Shown here piece after piece: positions 1-12,229 of a DNA stretch of 64,000 nucleotides. This DNA comes from Myrica gale (taxonomy: Eukaryota; Streptophyta; Magnoliopsida; Fagales; Myricaceae). The notes below the pieces were generated by a model. The model had not been told where the DNA came from and did no database searches. It was given only the letters and a program-made list of their open reading frames with translations. The stretch covers positions 20,757,001 through 20,821,000 of the forward strand of contig OZ005621.1 of assembly GCA_963930655.1 (NCBI GenBank). Direction: 5' to 3'. Position 1 is the first letter of the stretch. Every line of letters starts with the position of its first letter. A program made the position numbers and the translations under genes.

Positions 1-188
1 CAACCCTAGGCCATGGATTGTAAGGAGCATATGAGCTATTCAAATTTTCTATGGTGCAACATGAACTATTCAAATAATGCATAATTAATCTTCCCTCCGT
101 TACATCTCTCCATTAGGTGAAACGTTTAACTATTTAATAAATAATTAGTAAAATATTAAATGCACCAACACTAAGTACACTCGCTCAA

Positions 189-359
189 AAGCTTGTTCTG
201 TTCTAAATTTATGGACAGCCAACAGCTGAGCTCGGTTTAGACGATTGGGCTGAGCTGATCAGATGCAACGGGAAAGCTTGTTCTGTTCTAACTTTATGGA
301 CAGCCAACAGCTGAGCTCTTGGTTTAGACGATTTGGCTGAGCTGATCAGATGCAACAGG
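189..359. repeat. Tandem duplication, unit 85 bp
   Basis: Two adjacent copies (189-273 and 274-359) share the order AAGCTTGTTCTGTTCTAA, a CAACAGCTGAGCTC block and GCTGAGCTGATCAGATGCAA, with a few substitutions. It lies in the intron that follows the third exon of the minus-strand receptor kinase. No coding content seen. Confidence 0.85.
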
Positions 360-1212
360 GCGTAAATTAAGCTTACTTTAGCAATTAGTTGACCACCAAT
401 CCCATCAGAGTTTCCCCCTTCTTTCTCTTCTCCGCATTTGCTACATTTTACCGTCTTTTAAACATCTCAGAATTTTCCCAACATTCTAGTCCCTTCCGAA
501 GAAATACTGAGCACGGGAGACGAACATTACCTTGTAAACAGGGCCAAACCCACCCTTTCCAATCTCGTTTTCACTTGAGAAGTCATTTGTAGCAGCTTTG
601 ATGCTGGAAAAGCTGAACACTATCAGATTAGGAACATTTGTGCCAAGATGTTCGGCAGCTGATGGATTGGCAACGGGTCCTGATAGTCCTCTTTTGCGGA
701 AACGAATATTAATGCCTGTAACCGAATATATATAAAAAACTAAAGAATATCAAGAAACTAAAAAACTTGATCTCATAATGTACTCGTATTAACAAATGGA
801 ACATTTCCTTCATTCCGATTCCATTAATATTTTAAGGGCAAAAGTTTACACCGACCTTTTAGCTTTAGTACCCTGCCATATTTGTAACAGATGGTGATGG
901 CTAGAAGGATAATGACCAGAGCTACTGGAAGAATAATAATCAAGGATAACCTTGGCTTGTGTAAGTTGTGTTCTTGACCACTTTCTTCCCCCTGATATGC
1001 TGTCGATGCTGTCCAGAAATCAGATGGAAAAATATTTGCATCTAGTCCTTTTATTAATATTTCTTCAACATTGCATTGAGAAAAGTAGAGGATGGCTCAT
1101 ACTATCTTTACTGGACAACCTTATTGTTGTTAGTACTGGTGTCTGCAGGTGCGGCTTAATTTATAACAATTGGGGTCTTACAGAGAATATTAAAGTGAGG
1201 CCTTTCTAATTT

Positions 1213-1385
1213 AATACACTCCCCCTCCCCCGCAACTATTGGAGTTCTAACACTTTGCTCCAAAAACTATCAATTAAAGGTAGGGGTGCAAAGTGCAAAT
1301 GGTTGAATGGCGAAGTGTAACAAAATTGATAATTTGTGGTGCAAAATGTCAGAACCCTAATAGTCAGAGGGCGAAAAGTGTATTT
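1213..1385. mobile_element. Small foldback element (MITE-like) in intron
   Basis: Both ends are imperfect inverted copies of each other: AATACACT...TTGGAGTTCTAACACTTTG on the left against CAGAACCCTAATAGTCAGAGGGCGAAAAGTGTATT on the right in two blocks. Related ends recur at 37637 and 39837. It sits between exons 1 and 2 of the minus-strand receptor kinase. No clear target duplication. Confidence 0.5.
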
Positions 1386-2029
1386 AACTCATATAATATT
1401 TAAATATAAAATTTAATGAAATTTAATTATTTTTTATACTTTTCAAATACAAAATTAGTACGTATGACAGTTGTGTATTCAAATTGTTAATATATATATA
1501 ATATATATATATATATATTCCGTTCAATTTAAAATATTAATTTTTGTTGTGGAAAAAAAAATCTCATGCATAAGCAACAATTATAATACTGTCAATAATA
1601 TTAGAAAATCTAAAATGAGACTTTAGTTTTCGTGCTTAATTTTGGGAGAAAATATTTTATGTATTTTCGAACTAATAATCAACAAAGTAATTAATTTATC
1701 ACTTTAAGTGTTTCTAATTCGGCATTAAACACTTCTCATGAAGAAACTAGCTTGTTTATTAGTAACGTATAAGTTTTAACCAAGAAATTATTTTTATCAC
1801 GTTAAACACTTTTAAATATAATTTTTTTAATTCTTAGGTGCATTTATGATATAAGCGTTAGTAAATTGAATAGAATCAGGATGCAAAATGTTAGTAATTA
1901 TTCATATATAGATGATGATGCTTGGCAAATCTTTCCAATCAGGACATTTTATAAGCCATATTAGTTTTTTTAGTTAGAATCAAATAGTATAAACCACAAG
2001 CAAGAGCTAGTTAAATATTCGCATAAACC

Positions 2030-2035
<6 letters not shown>

Positions 2036-2075
<40 letters not shown>
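2036..2075. repeat. TA dinucleotide microsatellite
   Basis: About 19 uninterrupted TA units, located in the intron just downstream of exon 1 of the minus-strand receptor kinase. Confidence 0.9.
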
Positions 2076-2078
<3 letters not shown>

Positions 2079-3275
2079 ATTGGTGTCTTAGTGATTATCT
2101 TAATATTAAAGTAGTTTTAAAATTGGCGTATATTGAAAAATATAAGTTTTTGGTGCTTAATATTTAACCTGATGCACAAAATAACCACGTGAGTCTAAAA
2201 TGGTACCTGCGCGAGAGAGCACCCAATTCTCGTCATTGTTGATCGGATACACGAAATAACCAAGCAGCTTCTTCTCCTTCGCAAAAGCAATCTTAATTCT
2301 AACAGCTTAATTCCACATCATCAAAACCAATCCAATTCGATTGAATGACGCAGTGATTCACAACATAAGTAGCATTGAATATTGTTTTAGTGCCATAAGT
2401 ACGGTTGATCAACTTGAGCTCATTGTAACCCACCGTATTGATAATCCCAAAGGGTGGTGCGCCAATATAATTATCTGCAGGATTCACAAGTTGCCAAACG
2501 TAGCCATAGTAAGGCAAACCAAAAACTAGCTTGTTTGATGGGAATCCTTTAGCCAACCACTCTCTTACACCATAATCTGTATTAACATCGCTTGCTGGAT
2601 CATATAAAGCAGCATTAGCACGTGTGATATTCTCCTTTGTTATCATGTGATAGTTATATGCAAAAAGGAGTCCCCAGTCCACATTTCTGCGCATCGATTC
2701 CACGGGGTATACGCTCCCTAATTCAGTAGTTGGCGAGTAATAAAGGGGCATCGACAATATCAAATGCGCACGGCTCGAATTTCTTGACTCAGAATCCACT
2801 CGGCTCGCCACTCATCCAGCACAACTCTCGTGTTGGTCATGTCTGCGGTTGTGTTGGGTTGAAGCCAGCATAAGTCTATGCCTTGAAACCCATACTTTCT
2901 TGCTGTCTTGATTGAGGATTTAATGAAGGATTTTCTGTAAGAAGATTGGTTGAGCATTGAAGACAAAGATAAAGCATTGGTTTGTCCATTACAGATAGAT
3001 AGAAGTGTGACAACTAATGGGTTCCTGCGTTTGACGGAGTTGATGAAGCTGGAGAAGTATTGTTCATCGGCTGAGGTGAGGGAAATCTGATAGGTGGAGG
3101 AGCTGAAAGAAAAGATGCATATAAGATGTGTAAACAATGTAGAATGAATGTCGGGACTGGAGGAGACACCACCACCCCAAGATCGACTACACCGACTTTA
3201 ATCCAAGTTTGGGCGCTAGAACAGAACAGAAGTAAAGAGAGAGATTAACGCAAGGACAAGATTATTGGATGCCAT

Positions 3276-4322
3276 GGAAATAATACTAGTTGATATCCCA
3301 CCAAGGATTGACTGCCATCTACTTCTAGCAAATTCCCTTTTTGGAAATTTGATTGGAAAGTCGCTGATTTGGTGAGTGGCTGTTTCCTGCATCCAAAAGA
3401 CACGTACTACAAAGTAATCCCTACTTATCTCCGATAGGGAGATGCTAACGGTGATATATATAGAGAGCGTGAGCCTGCAGGGACTAGTTTCCAAACCGTG
3501 TGAGAAGACTGGGTGAAAGAGAAACCGCGAGGGCAGACCTCATTAAAAATATCAGATTACCACAACACGAGTGGGAATAATTAGCAGGTCCAACTTCAGA
3601 CCCTATAATCGCGCTGTATCTTGTGGGATCTTTGTAGTAGCTAGGCGTTAAGTAATTCATGAGATCATAGGTCTAGATTCTGTACTAGGATGCATTTTAC
3701 GTCTAAATTTCATTTTCATGGCAGCTGGCTAATTAACGAAAGCAAGCAACATTTTCAGTTGGAAGGTGACTCCTTGTTTGTTATTGAGGAGATCAACGAT
3801 CGTGCCAATGGAGCAGCAACGTCACAAGAATAGACTAGCATATATAGGAATACTAGAAACGTCAATCATGATTCATGCCAAACTTGTAGCCTTTTACCTT
3901 CTGTTGTCGCTAGGCAGCATGTGCTTGACTGGATCATATATAATCAGTTGAATTGTCGATCGGGATATTGTTAACTTTGGCTAGCTTGGTCTTGTTTCTA
4001 TCATGAATTATTGCTTATCCCTTTAAGATATTTAATGACTGTGAAAAATATTAATTAATAATTAAATTTACGTCTTTTTATCTATTTAAATTTTGGAACA
4101 AAGTAACGATATATAATTTAACACCTAATTTTATCAAATATTCTACGTACGTATGGAAACTACGTGCATTTATATTAAGGAGTCATAGCCACACGATCAA
4201 TGTCTAAATTCACCTCTTTTGGTTAAACGATGCAACAAGACTTGCACATCATTTAATTAGGAGTGTAAAAAATATAAACTAAAAAAAATTGAAATACGTG
4301 ATCCCTGAGTTGGCTAGCTGCT
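3276..4322. other. Upstream region of the minus-strand receptor kinase; no intact gene
   Basis: AT-rich, with TATATATAGAGAG-like runs near 3455-3465. One short stretch at 3756-3815 (plus) reads QLEGDSLFVIEEIND, which resembles the EGDS block of the RNase H domain of plant LINEs. It is too short to be certain. Nothing else recognised. Confidence 0.3.
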
Positions 4323-4330
4323 ACTGGAGG

Positions 4331-5017
4331 TAGGGGTGTTCACCGGTACCGGTCACCGCACCCCGCTTAGTAGCGGGGGCGGTGCCGGTGGCCATTTTCA
4401 CCAAAAAGCGGTGAAAATGGCAGTGACGGTTCACCGCCCACCGCTGGGCGGTTCACCGCCAGAACCGTATTTTTTATACGACGTCGTTTAAGTTTTTTTC
4501 CCCCTCACCCTACTTTTCAAGAATCTTCCCCGACCTATCCCGAAGCTCTTGCCTCTTCAGCCTCTCTCTGCCCACTGCTCAACGGACCCTCTCCTTCAGC
4601 CGCGGGCCCACCGCTCTCTTTCAGCTGCACCACCCTCGTCCAGTTGTCCTTCTGCAACAAACGGCTATATGCAACTTGGTTGCGTTTTGTTACTATGGTT
4701 GTTAAGTTGTGAGGTGATAGACATAGACGTGAGAGAGAGGGTGAGAGAGACGAAGAGGGAGGAGAGGTCGCGCTCGCATGACTTTACACAAGGTCGCGCG
4801 CAGGACGCACGCAAGGCGCCTTGCCCGCGGCCTTGCGCGCTTGCTCACGGCACGCTCAGGACGCCTTGGCCGGTTAACCGCCACCGGCACATGTATAACC
4901 GGCACCGTTAGGCACCAGTCACCGGTGTAACAGGTGCCAGGGGCGGTTGGGGTTTTTGGGACATCGCTCAAGGCAGTGGGGCATAACCGCCACCGCCACC
5001 GCCGATGCACAACCCTA
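4331..5017. mobile_element. Non-autonomous hAT transposon, 687 bp
   Basis: Ends TAGGGGTGTTCACCGG on the left and, read inward from the right, TAGGGTTGTGCATCGG. It is flanked by a perfect 8-bp target duplication ACTGGAGG (4323-4330 and 5018-5025), the hAT hallmark. The interior is GC-rich with clustered ACCGGT/CCGCC subterminal motifs; the open frames within reflect composition and contain no transposase. The ends match the families at 9.3-11.6 kb, 52.7 kb and 55.5 kb. Confidence 0.88.
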
Positions 5018-5109
5018 ACTGGAGGTGCTTAACTTAAGTTGGAAACATTCATTTTCATGTTACGTCTATGGAACTCAGTGGGAACAGAGAGAGTGAGGAG
5101 GAGTCGGGC

Positions 5110-6339
5110 CCCACAGGTGGAGGCAAGGGGGTGAACAGGGGCCATTGCCCCGGTTGGCTCCCCCCCAAATGTGTTTTTTTACACAGTATTTTTTTTTTCT
5201 TTTTTAGGCATGCCCCCTTGGCTTACTAAAAATTCAGCCCGTCTCCCTTGTCTCAGCCCGCCCCCCTTAAGGCCCAAGCAAACCATCCTATCGTTGATTT
5301 TGCGACGAATATTTCCTATACTTTTTCTGAGTACTTGATAATTGGTGTCTGTTGTAATCATTGGTTATTTCATTTTATTGCCACTATCATCATCTAATTT
5401 TCAAGCAGGTCCATGATATTAATTTGTTTTTAATTGACTTTCTCTAAAGGTGAAACTTATTTTCAATTGTGACATTTGGATCAGGTTGCAGATATATTTC
5501 TTCAAAATTTTAGCCATTGATATAATCTTATTTAGCTTAATTTAGTCACGTAATGGACACTTTGAAGTACGATTTTTCTGTTTTCTCATTTTGTAAAGGG
5601 AGTAGAATAGTTACGTGGATGTTAAAATTGATTTTTTTGTTCAAATTCTTTTTCCATTATCATTTACCAAATATGTATTTTCTTCTTGCAATTTTAGATT
5701 TTTGTTGTTGTTGATAGAGATTCCACTCCTGAAAAGCTCGTGGTTAATAGAATTGTCACACTAAAATATAGCTATAACAAGGGTGGGAAGTAGCTCTATG
5801 CCCTTGGATCCTTTGGAAAAAGTCAAAACTTTTTGTGTGAATAATTCTATCACTGTGCTTATTGTATCGTGAAGATGGTTAAGACGATGGTTAAGACAAG
5901 AAAACATACTCTATATCTATTAGTTTATTACTTTATTTGATTATTAAGTTGACATTGGTCTTACTAGTTGCAACCGCAACCGTTGAGAGAATGTTCTCTG
6001 CAATGAAGTTTATCAAAACTGACCCTACGTAATAAGATGAGAGATGAGAGATGAATGACTGAATAATTGTATGGTGGTATACATCGAGAAAGAAATTGTT
6101 GAAACTAATGAGAACAGAACTATTTTGCAACGTTTCCAGAAGATGTAGGATCCAATTGTCACCTCTCAGTATCAGTAAATAGTATAGTAGGTGTATTTCA
6201 ATATTTTTAATGTTTTTAGTCCTTAATTTTTTATATTTTAACACTTAATACATTTTTTTTGCATTATGTAGTAAATTGTTTTTGTCATTTTTTCTTAGAA
6301 GTTTGCCCCCCATTAAATTCATTTCTGGATCCGCCACTA
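5110..6339 (+). mobile_element. Decayed hAT element (ZMYM1/DUF4371-like), 3' part
   Basis: At 5961-6032 the plus strand reads LLVATATVERMFSAMKFIKT, the C-terminal dimerisation block of ZMYM1-like plant hAT transposases, followed by an in-frame stop and broken downstream frames. The right end GGATCCGCCACTA is the inverted CAGTGGCGGATC-type terminus seen at 7953 and 15299. A weak 7/8 match AGGAGGAG (5096-5103) / AGGAGGAC (6340-6347) may be the target duplication, but the left terminus is not clean, so the left boundary is approximate. Confidence 0.55.
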
Positions 6340-6600
6340 AGGAGGACTCTTCAAGTCAACCACAGAAAAGGACCACCGCCTAATAAGGAATAATTTTAGT
6401 AGGTCATGAGGCTCTCGAATGATACTCACTTGTCTTTTACAAGTCTTCCGCATAGACCCCAGCTAAAATAAAAAGAAAGGGAAAACATCCCTTCCAGGCA
6501 TGTACATTTTGCACCCACTTTATACGTCAATTGACATAGTGTGCGACTATGTCTCTAAGGAGTTGAAGTGGCAAAGGATATCCCACACCACGTTGCTAAT

Positions 6601-7953
6601 CAGGGGCGGATATAGGGGGCGGAGGCAGCCCCCCCTGAGATCTAAAAAAAAATTTAAGTTTTGGTTTCATATAAAGCTGCAGATTGAATTTCTTATATAA
6701 AATCATATAATGCAGATTAATTACTATACTGCAGATCAATAAAATCATATAATATAGATCATATAATGCTCAAGTAATTAATCTGCATCATATCCACATT
6801 TCTTACAGTTTGGTTTCATATATAATTAATCTGCAGCTTTATAGCTCATTTTTAGAGAAATTCACTATTTCATTTTTAATCTGCAGCCCTTAACGAGCAT
6901 CTGATTATTTTGTGTTTAGTTATACTTTCTACTTGTCAGTAAATATTCCAATAAGATGCTTCGTAGCATCACTTTATAGCTCATTTTCTAAATATTTTGA
7001 GAACATGTAATTCATTCCTTAGACCCATGATTTTTATTAGTATTCACATTTTATTTTGTTGGTTTGTAATGATAAGTTTACCCAAATACATTTATAATTA
7101 GTATGAATAAATTGCCTTGAATCATGAATGCATTGACATTTGATATGAATAAATTTATACACTACTATTCCTATTCACTAAAACTAATAGATAAAATTTT
7201 TTTCAGGTTTCCTAAATAATTTTATATCACATCATGGGCAAGCCAAAAACAATTGATGCATGTTTTAAGAAAAAGAATGTTGATTTGGGTTCTAAGATGT
7301 CTTCCTCATCTTGTAATCCTCAACCTCTAATTCTTGAGCAAGAGCAACGCCCTTCTAAGATTCCAAGGACTGAATCTCAAGAAGTTGACATTGCTACTAT
7401 AGAACATGATCCAGGAAAGCGTATTCAGATATTTGAATATCCATTTAATCAGCAAGATGAAATTAGAAAAGCTTATCTTAAGGCGGGTCCATATCAATAT
7501 ATTTCTTGAGCTGGTACTGAGTATCTATTTATAGAATTTGAAAAAAAATCGTCGACGGTTTTCTTCATCTTCGTATAAGCAATTTCCTTGGTTGGAATAC
7601 TCTCCTATAACTAATGCTGCATATTGTCTTTATTGTTTTCTAGATTGTCCTTAGACATATTATGTACATTGTATGGCTCATCAAATACAACTAGTATTGG
7701 TTGCAGTAACAAGAGATGTAATGCCGGTTTGTGATTTTTTTTTTATGAAACTAAGATCCATTGCTAATGTTGTTGGTACCTCTTGTAAGCGCAATCATGA
7801 ACTACATGCCAATCAAGCAACTGAAATTGCACATTTAATTGTCAGTGATGAACTTGAAACCGGAATAGGGGAAAATCAAATTTATTTTTAATTATATTAT
7901 TTAAAATAATTTTAGTTTCTGCCCCCTATATAAAGTTCCTGGCTCCGCCACTG
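6601..7953 (+). mobile_element. hAT transposon (ZMYM1-like), 1353 bp, internally deleted
   Basis: Left end CAGGGGCGGATATAGG; right end read inward CAGTGGCGGAGCCAGG. Flanking octamers TTGCTAAT (6593-6600) and TTGTTAAT (7954-7961) match at 7 of 8 positions, as expected for an old hAT target duplication. It encloses the transposase remnant at 7234-7891. Confidence 0.82.
7234..7891 (+). pseudogene. ZMYM1-like (TTF zinc finger / DUF4371) hAT transposase remnant
   Basis: The ATG frame at 7234 gives 91 residues beginning MGKPKTIDACFKKK, typical of the N terminus of these plant hAT proteins, and stops at 7509. After a frameshift, 7555-7650 reads RRFSSSSYKQFPWLEYSP...AAYCLYCFL, the TTF zinc-finger signature. 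From 7670 a separate piece reads VHCMAHQIQLVLVA...ANVVGTSCKRNHEL, belonging to the catalytic core. Most of DUF4371 between them is missing, so no active transposase is encoded. Confidence 0.8.
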
Positions 7954-8419
7954 TTGTTAATCCTCTAGTCAGTGCACTGGGGGAACTTTAGAATGGACTT
8001 GATCACAAGGGAAGAATCGCATTCCCGAACAATCTTTTGTCACCCCACGATTGGCAGCTTCAGAAGCACCTAACCTTGCAGCCACTGCCCCACCCTCCAC
8101 CGGAAAGTTGCAGGTTGTAGCTCAAAGGATGATGACACAAGAGAAGTTATTAGAGTATTCATTAAAACTGGCATGATTTCTTTGAGTCTTTGGAGTGTTT
8201 GCCGCAATGGTTTTTCATACATGTAAGGCCGCCTGAAACAAAAAAAAAATAGGTGTTTTTTTTATCACCAATAGACCACATGCAAAAATAATGATGCTTC
8301 ATTCTCATTCGTCAAGGATCCATGATCTTGAAGCTACATGTCAAGAAATTCAACATAGTATTAATACTTTTAATTGGTTAAAATTTAAACGACACTAAAA
8401 CTAGGAAAAAGACAAGGGT

Positions 8420-9335
8420 TAAGTACCCTTTAATCCCTGGATTTTGACCCCTCCTGTATTATCAAATACAAAAGTGATGCATTAACTTTTTGTTTGCTGA
8501 ATAAAATCGAGAGACTTTTCATTGCATTGAATCAAGAGTACAAGATACAAAAGAGATCAAGAACAAAAGATCCAAGCACGACTAGGTTACAAAAAGAGGC
8601 TAGCAAGATCCCTAAAGGATCGGTAAACCACAAATGCTCCATGCTGGACAGAGAGAGCAGGTAGCCGAAAACGGCAGATGGCACTACCGAAACCATAAAA
8701 GAAAATAGCACAAAAGCTAAGAACGTTCAATACAGACAACCTAGATAAAAACAACAAAACTCGCAAAAGGGCAGCAAGAACACTAAATGGCTAGCAACAA
8801 AACAAACCAACAACAACAGAAAAAGAAGCAGCAAACAGCAAGAAAGTGGTCGAAACACCGTGAAAGAAGACACTGCGGCGCGTGCGCGTGAAGGTCACGC
8901 GCAGCTGAGGGACATTGGACCAGCCAGATCTGGGTGACCGAGAGCTTTTGACACCGTCCACGGGTCATTGCCGTCGAAAACTGCTGAAAACATCCTTAAA
9001 ATGCAGAAGATTGGATCGACGTGTGGGGTGTGTGTGGGCACGTGCGGCGGCTCCTAGCGGCATATCGACGACGGAAAGGTGCATAAAGGATCGACCGGAG
9101 AAGCTGAGTTTGATGATCTATGGTGTGGCCTCCAAGGGTCAACGAAAACGCCGGGATCTGGCATCACTTCTTCAAAATAAAACTAACAAAAGCAAAGTAA
9201 TTGGACGGGAGGAAGGGGGCAGATCTCGGCCCCAAAGCGGAGCCGAGAAAAGGAGGGGAGGCAAGAAGAGCCGGAGCTCCTCCCGCCGCCGTATAAAGAA
9301 TGAGAGGTAGGGTAGGCGAAAACCCTAAGGGTAAC
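8420..9335 (-). mobile_element. Possible non-LTR or other retroelement, minus strand
   Basis: Read on the minus strand the block starts with CCTTAGGGTTTTCGCC and a GC-rich leader (9330-9190), then a poorly coding body. It ends in a T-rich, AATGCAATGAAAAG-type tail region (8500-8560), which resembles a LINE or non-autonomous retroelement transcript. AAGGGT occurs at both flanks, which is too short to prove a target duplication. No reverse transcriptase seen. Frames in this block on either strand are not convincing genes. Confidence 0.3.
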
Positions 9336-9409
9336 ATATAACCGGGCCCAGTGGTTGCGGCAACACCGGTGGCGGTGGCGGTGAACCGCGACCACTGCTG
9401 GGCCCCGAT

Positions 9410-9610
9410 TTTTTGGCCTTTTAGGTCCTTTGGGCCATTTGGGCCCATTTTGTTGGTCTTTTTGGGCCATTTGGACTCGTTTTTTGAGCGTTTTTGGGCC
9501 ATTTCGACCCTTTTTTGGGGCGTATTGAAACTTTTTTAAGCATTTTGGGCCACTTAGATCCATTTTTTGGGCGTTTTGGACCCCTTTCTTTTTGCTCTTT
9601 GTACCCCTTT
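9410..9610. repeat. Degenerate short tandem repeats
   Basis: Roughly ten copies of a 20-25 bp unit around TTTTGGGCCATTT, with variable T-runs. Several overlapping open frames on both strands come from this low-complexity sequence and are not genes. Confidence 0.7.
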
Positions 9611-10208
9611 CGGGGCATTTTTCAAAATTCCCAACATAATGATCCATAATCTAAACAAAGATCTAAAACAATTAATGAGATAAAAAAACAATATAGTGAA
9701 AATTGTATCTAAACATGTAGGCCATATTATTGATCCCCATGACAATAATTAAGTTTAATCATGAAGATTGTTATCATATGACCTTTTTTTATATACCCCA
9801 TTTTTTTGAGAATGACCAAATCCAATATTTGATTATTCTCAATTAAAACACTAAAAGGTGATTTTAATTTTCACTTACAAGTTACAAAACTTCAACAAAA
9901 TTAACCAATTATCAAATACAAGTTAGAAAACTTACAAGTTAACCAAACTACAACAATACATAATACAAGCAACACTATAAAATTACTAAAATACAACATT
10001 ATACATACATGATACATCAAATAAACATTGTTCAAATAAAATAGCATAAGAAGGACTAAAAGGTGGGGCAAATGCAACATGCGTCTTACTCTATCTCGAT
10101 CTCTATCGTTAAAGTCAATATCTCTACATAATTCAGAAATAAAAGCATCAAATTATAATGATTACATTATATTGAGTATCAAATTTCAAAATTTAACCAA
10201 AGAATGAT

Positions 10209-10823
10209 TTAACCTGAATCGAGTCGGTAAGTCTCTTCATCTTCAGTTATGTTATCAGATACATCAAGTTCAGACTCAACCACTCCCACAATAGGGTCAT
10301 GTCTCAACCAATTCTGAACACATATTAGTCCTTCAGCAGTCTTTGGAGCCAACGAACTCCTGAAAGGATCCAAGATCCGTTCTCCAGTACTAAACACCGA
10401 CTCAGAGGGCACAGTGATGATGAAGATTTCCAATACATCACGGGCTATCAGAGAAAGAACTGGAAATTTCGTAGAATTCACCTTGCACCAATTTAGAATA
10501 TCAAATTCTTGACTCTTCTCGATAACTCCCTCGGATAAATACCTTTCAATCTCATATTTGGACTCCAACGCCCGCTGTGAAATTCTCCATTCAGCAAAGT
10601 AATCATCGTCATCGTCATCATCAACATCAACATCAACCATAGAGACAGGGCTATCGACAACAGCATAACGAGGAGCGGTAGTACTAGTACCACTACCACT
10701 ACTAGTAGATAAGGCACTACAATACTCGGAAAACATCCTCTCAAATACTAGATAAGGCACTAGTAGATAATAGCATATGATTTCTATTGCAAAACATAAA
10801 ACGATGATCTTGTGCAATGACAA
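10209..10823 (-). pseudogene. hAT transposase C-terminal fragment (dimerisation domain)
   Basis: An open minus-strand frame of 204 codons ends at a TAA at 10209. Its C-terminal half carries the canonical hAT dimerisation block: FDILNWCKVNSTKFPVLS, then VPSESVFSTGERILDPFRSSL and CVQNWLR. An acidic run of aspartates near the middle comes from a GAT/GAC repeat (10600-10635). The zinc-finger and catalytic domains expected upstream are absent, so this is a remnant. It lies inside a hAT element with a matching terminus at 11643. Confidence 0.85.
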
Positions 10824-10869
10824 TCATAAGACACAATAGGAACAAAACATAACATCAAATATATCCACA

Positions 10870-11010
10870 TCCAAGCCAATAAATAGACAACAGATTCACA
10901 GACCACATCCAAGCCCATCCTCCAACAAATTCACAAACCACATCCAAGCTCATCATCTAACAAATTCACAAACCACATCCAAGTCCATCCTCCAATAGAC
11001 AACAGTTTCA
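10870..11010. repeat. Tandem repeat, about 38-45 bp unit
   Basis: Three to four copies of a unit containing TTCACAAACCACATCCAAGC followed by CATCCTCCAA-like sequence. It lies within the hAT element, upstream of the transposase remnant on its own strand. Confidence 0.75.
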
Positions 11011-12229
11011 CAAACCCTAAATCAATTTAAGTAATTGAATTTTATATAGGGATGAAATAGAAACACATACCTGATACCACAATCAAACAAACAGATTTCC
11101 CAAACAGATCCAACCCATTGGGCAATACCTTTGACGAAAATAAATCACAGAAAATTTCAAAGTGACGGAGTGAGCCTGGTTGCCTGAGCCGATTCAAACA
11201 ACTGGGGAAAAAGGATGAGATTCGAACAAGATCTAGCCTGATTGCTTGAGAGGGAAAGATTCATTTTACAGTGGTTGCTGGCCGAAGAAAACAAGATGAA
11301 TGAGAGAGAGAGAGTTATCGTGAGACACCGAGAGGTAGACGGTTAACGGCGAGGAGGGCAGTGGCAGATGTCGAGGTGCACTCGGGAGGGATGTGCCGCT
11401 GTGGTCTCAGACTCTCAGGCAGGCAAAACAAAAATCGCGAAGTGTCGAAGTGAACTGCAAACGAAGGAGATAGGGTTAAAACGAGATAGGGTTTAAACGA
11501 TGTCATATAGTGTAAAGGAAAAAACGATTCTATCGAAACCAGCACCGCTTGTATCACCGCTATTCCCTGGAAAAGTCAACCGCCCCCGCCCCCGCTAATA
11601 AGCGGTGGGCGGTGGTAGGGGGCGGTGCTGGTTAACACCCCTACGTAGGAAGTCCAGTCCCCTATAGAAATGGTGAGTTAAAGAGCCCTAATTAGGATTT
11701 ATCCTTGTCTACTATACCAAAAAGTTGCCAAATTTAATCACAACTTAAAGACACATCATCAGATTAAAGGTTCCGAAGACTTCTACTCAATGTCGCAGTT
11801 CCAAACTATATTTTTTTATCTTTTACTCCGATTTGGTTATGTTGTCCTATATTTACTTATGTTCTGTTTTTGGCTTATCTTGAACAGTCTTCCTTCTTTT
11901 ACACTGAACAAACACGTGTTTCGATCTCCTGTTTAAGCTCTTTCCAGAGTTACCACTTGGTGAAGATGGTGTTGGTGCTGATGGTGTAATAAAGCTATTG
12001 CTGCTAATACTAGGATTAAAGTTATTTTTATTTTATGTTAGAAATTTGTATAGGCTCTTGTGATGTAAGACTTGGTTATTTAATCAATGATGAATTATAT
12101 TTGCTTTATTATCGTTGTTCTTAGTTTTTTTTACATCAATGAATTACGATTATTAAAATAAATTTGTATTACAAATTAAAAATGCAGGGGTTTTTATAAA
12201 TATAGTTGTTGTAACATTTTTCTTTAAAA

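Larger units (their letters stand above)
531..3275 (-). pseudogene. GH18 receptor-like kinase (CHRK1-type), 5' part; ectodomain broken, continues beyond the left edge
   Basis: Three exons can be placed by comparison with the intact copy at 38159. Exon 1 is 3275-2207: signal peptide MASNNLVLALISLF, then GH18 blocks such as FTHLICIF, YGFQGIDLCW, GLPYYGYVW and NWIGFDD, ending at donor CAG/GTACCA. Exon 2 is about 978-856: a hydrophobic stretch LIIILPVALVIILLAITI followed by basic residues. Exon 3 is 715-531: juxtamembrane plus the kinase glycine loop IGKGGFGPVYK, 185 bp like its homologue and fully open. Exon 1 is damaged: the signal peptide runs into TAG just before the conserved AQTWIK, the frame shifts again before FTHL, near 2811-2760 and near 2300. 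The splice acceptor of exon 2 also looks altered (TG where AG is expected). The catalytic position reads DLCWL, so the domain was non-catalytic before it broke. Exons 4-7 would lie left of the window. Confidence 0.85.
9340..11643 (-). mobile_element. hAT element with transposase remnant
   Basis: The right end, read inward, is TAGGGGTGTTAACCAGC with a GC-rich subterminal hairpin (11565-11630), the same terminus type as 4331 and 55521. A matching GC-rich, ACCGG-bearing block lies at 9343-9409 on the left, but no clean terminus or target duplication was found there, so that boundary is approximate. Between them: degenerate TTTTGGGCCATTT repeats (9415-9600), the transposase remnant (10209-10823), short tandem repeats (10870-11010) and a leader-like region. 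Confidence 0.65.

Noticed and set aside
2299..3137. Two separate small chitinase genes at 2299-2811 and 2760-3137
   Set aside because: They are consecutive parts of one exon split by frameshifts, and the blocks follow in GH18 order.
3216..3494. 92-codon minus frame starting upstream of the left-edge receptor
   Set aside because: The useful part is only the signal peptide from 3275; the upstream extension has no support and the frame stops before the mature domain.
4549..5010. Opposing 100-120 codon frames at 4549-4911 (+) and 4702-5010 (-)
   Set aside because: Both lie inside the non-autonomous hAT element and reflect its GC-rich subterminal repeats.
8915..9310. 131-codon plus-strand frame, Arg/Lys/Ser-rich
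   Set aside because: It reads antisense through the leader of a likely retroelement; no recognisable motif or promoter.
9164..9745. Several overlapping minus-strand frames rich in Lys/Pro/Gly
   Set aside because: Translation of short TTTTGGGCC-type tandem repeats in multiple frames; not a protein family.
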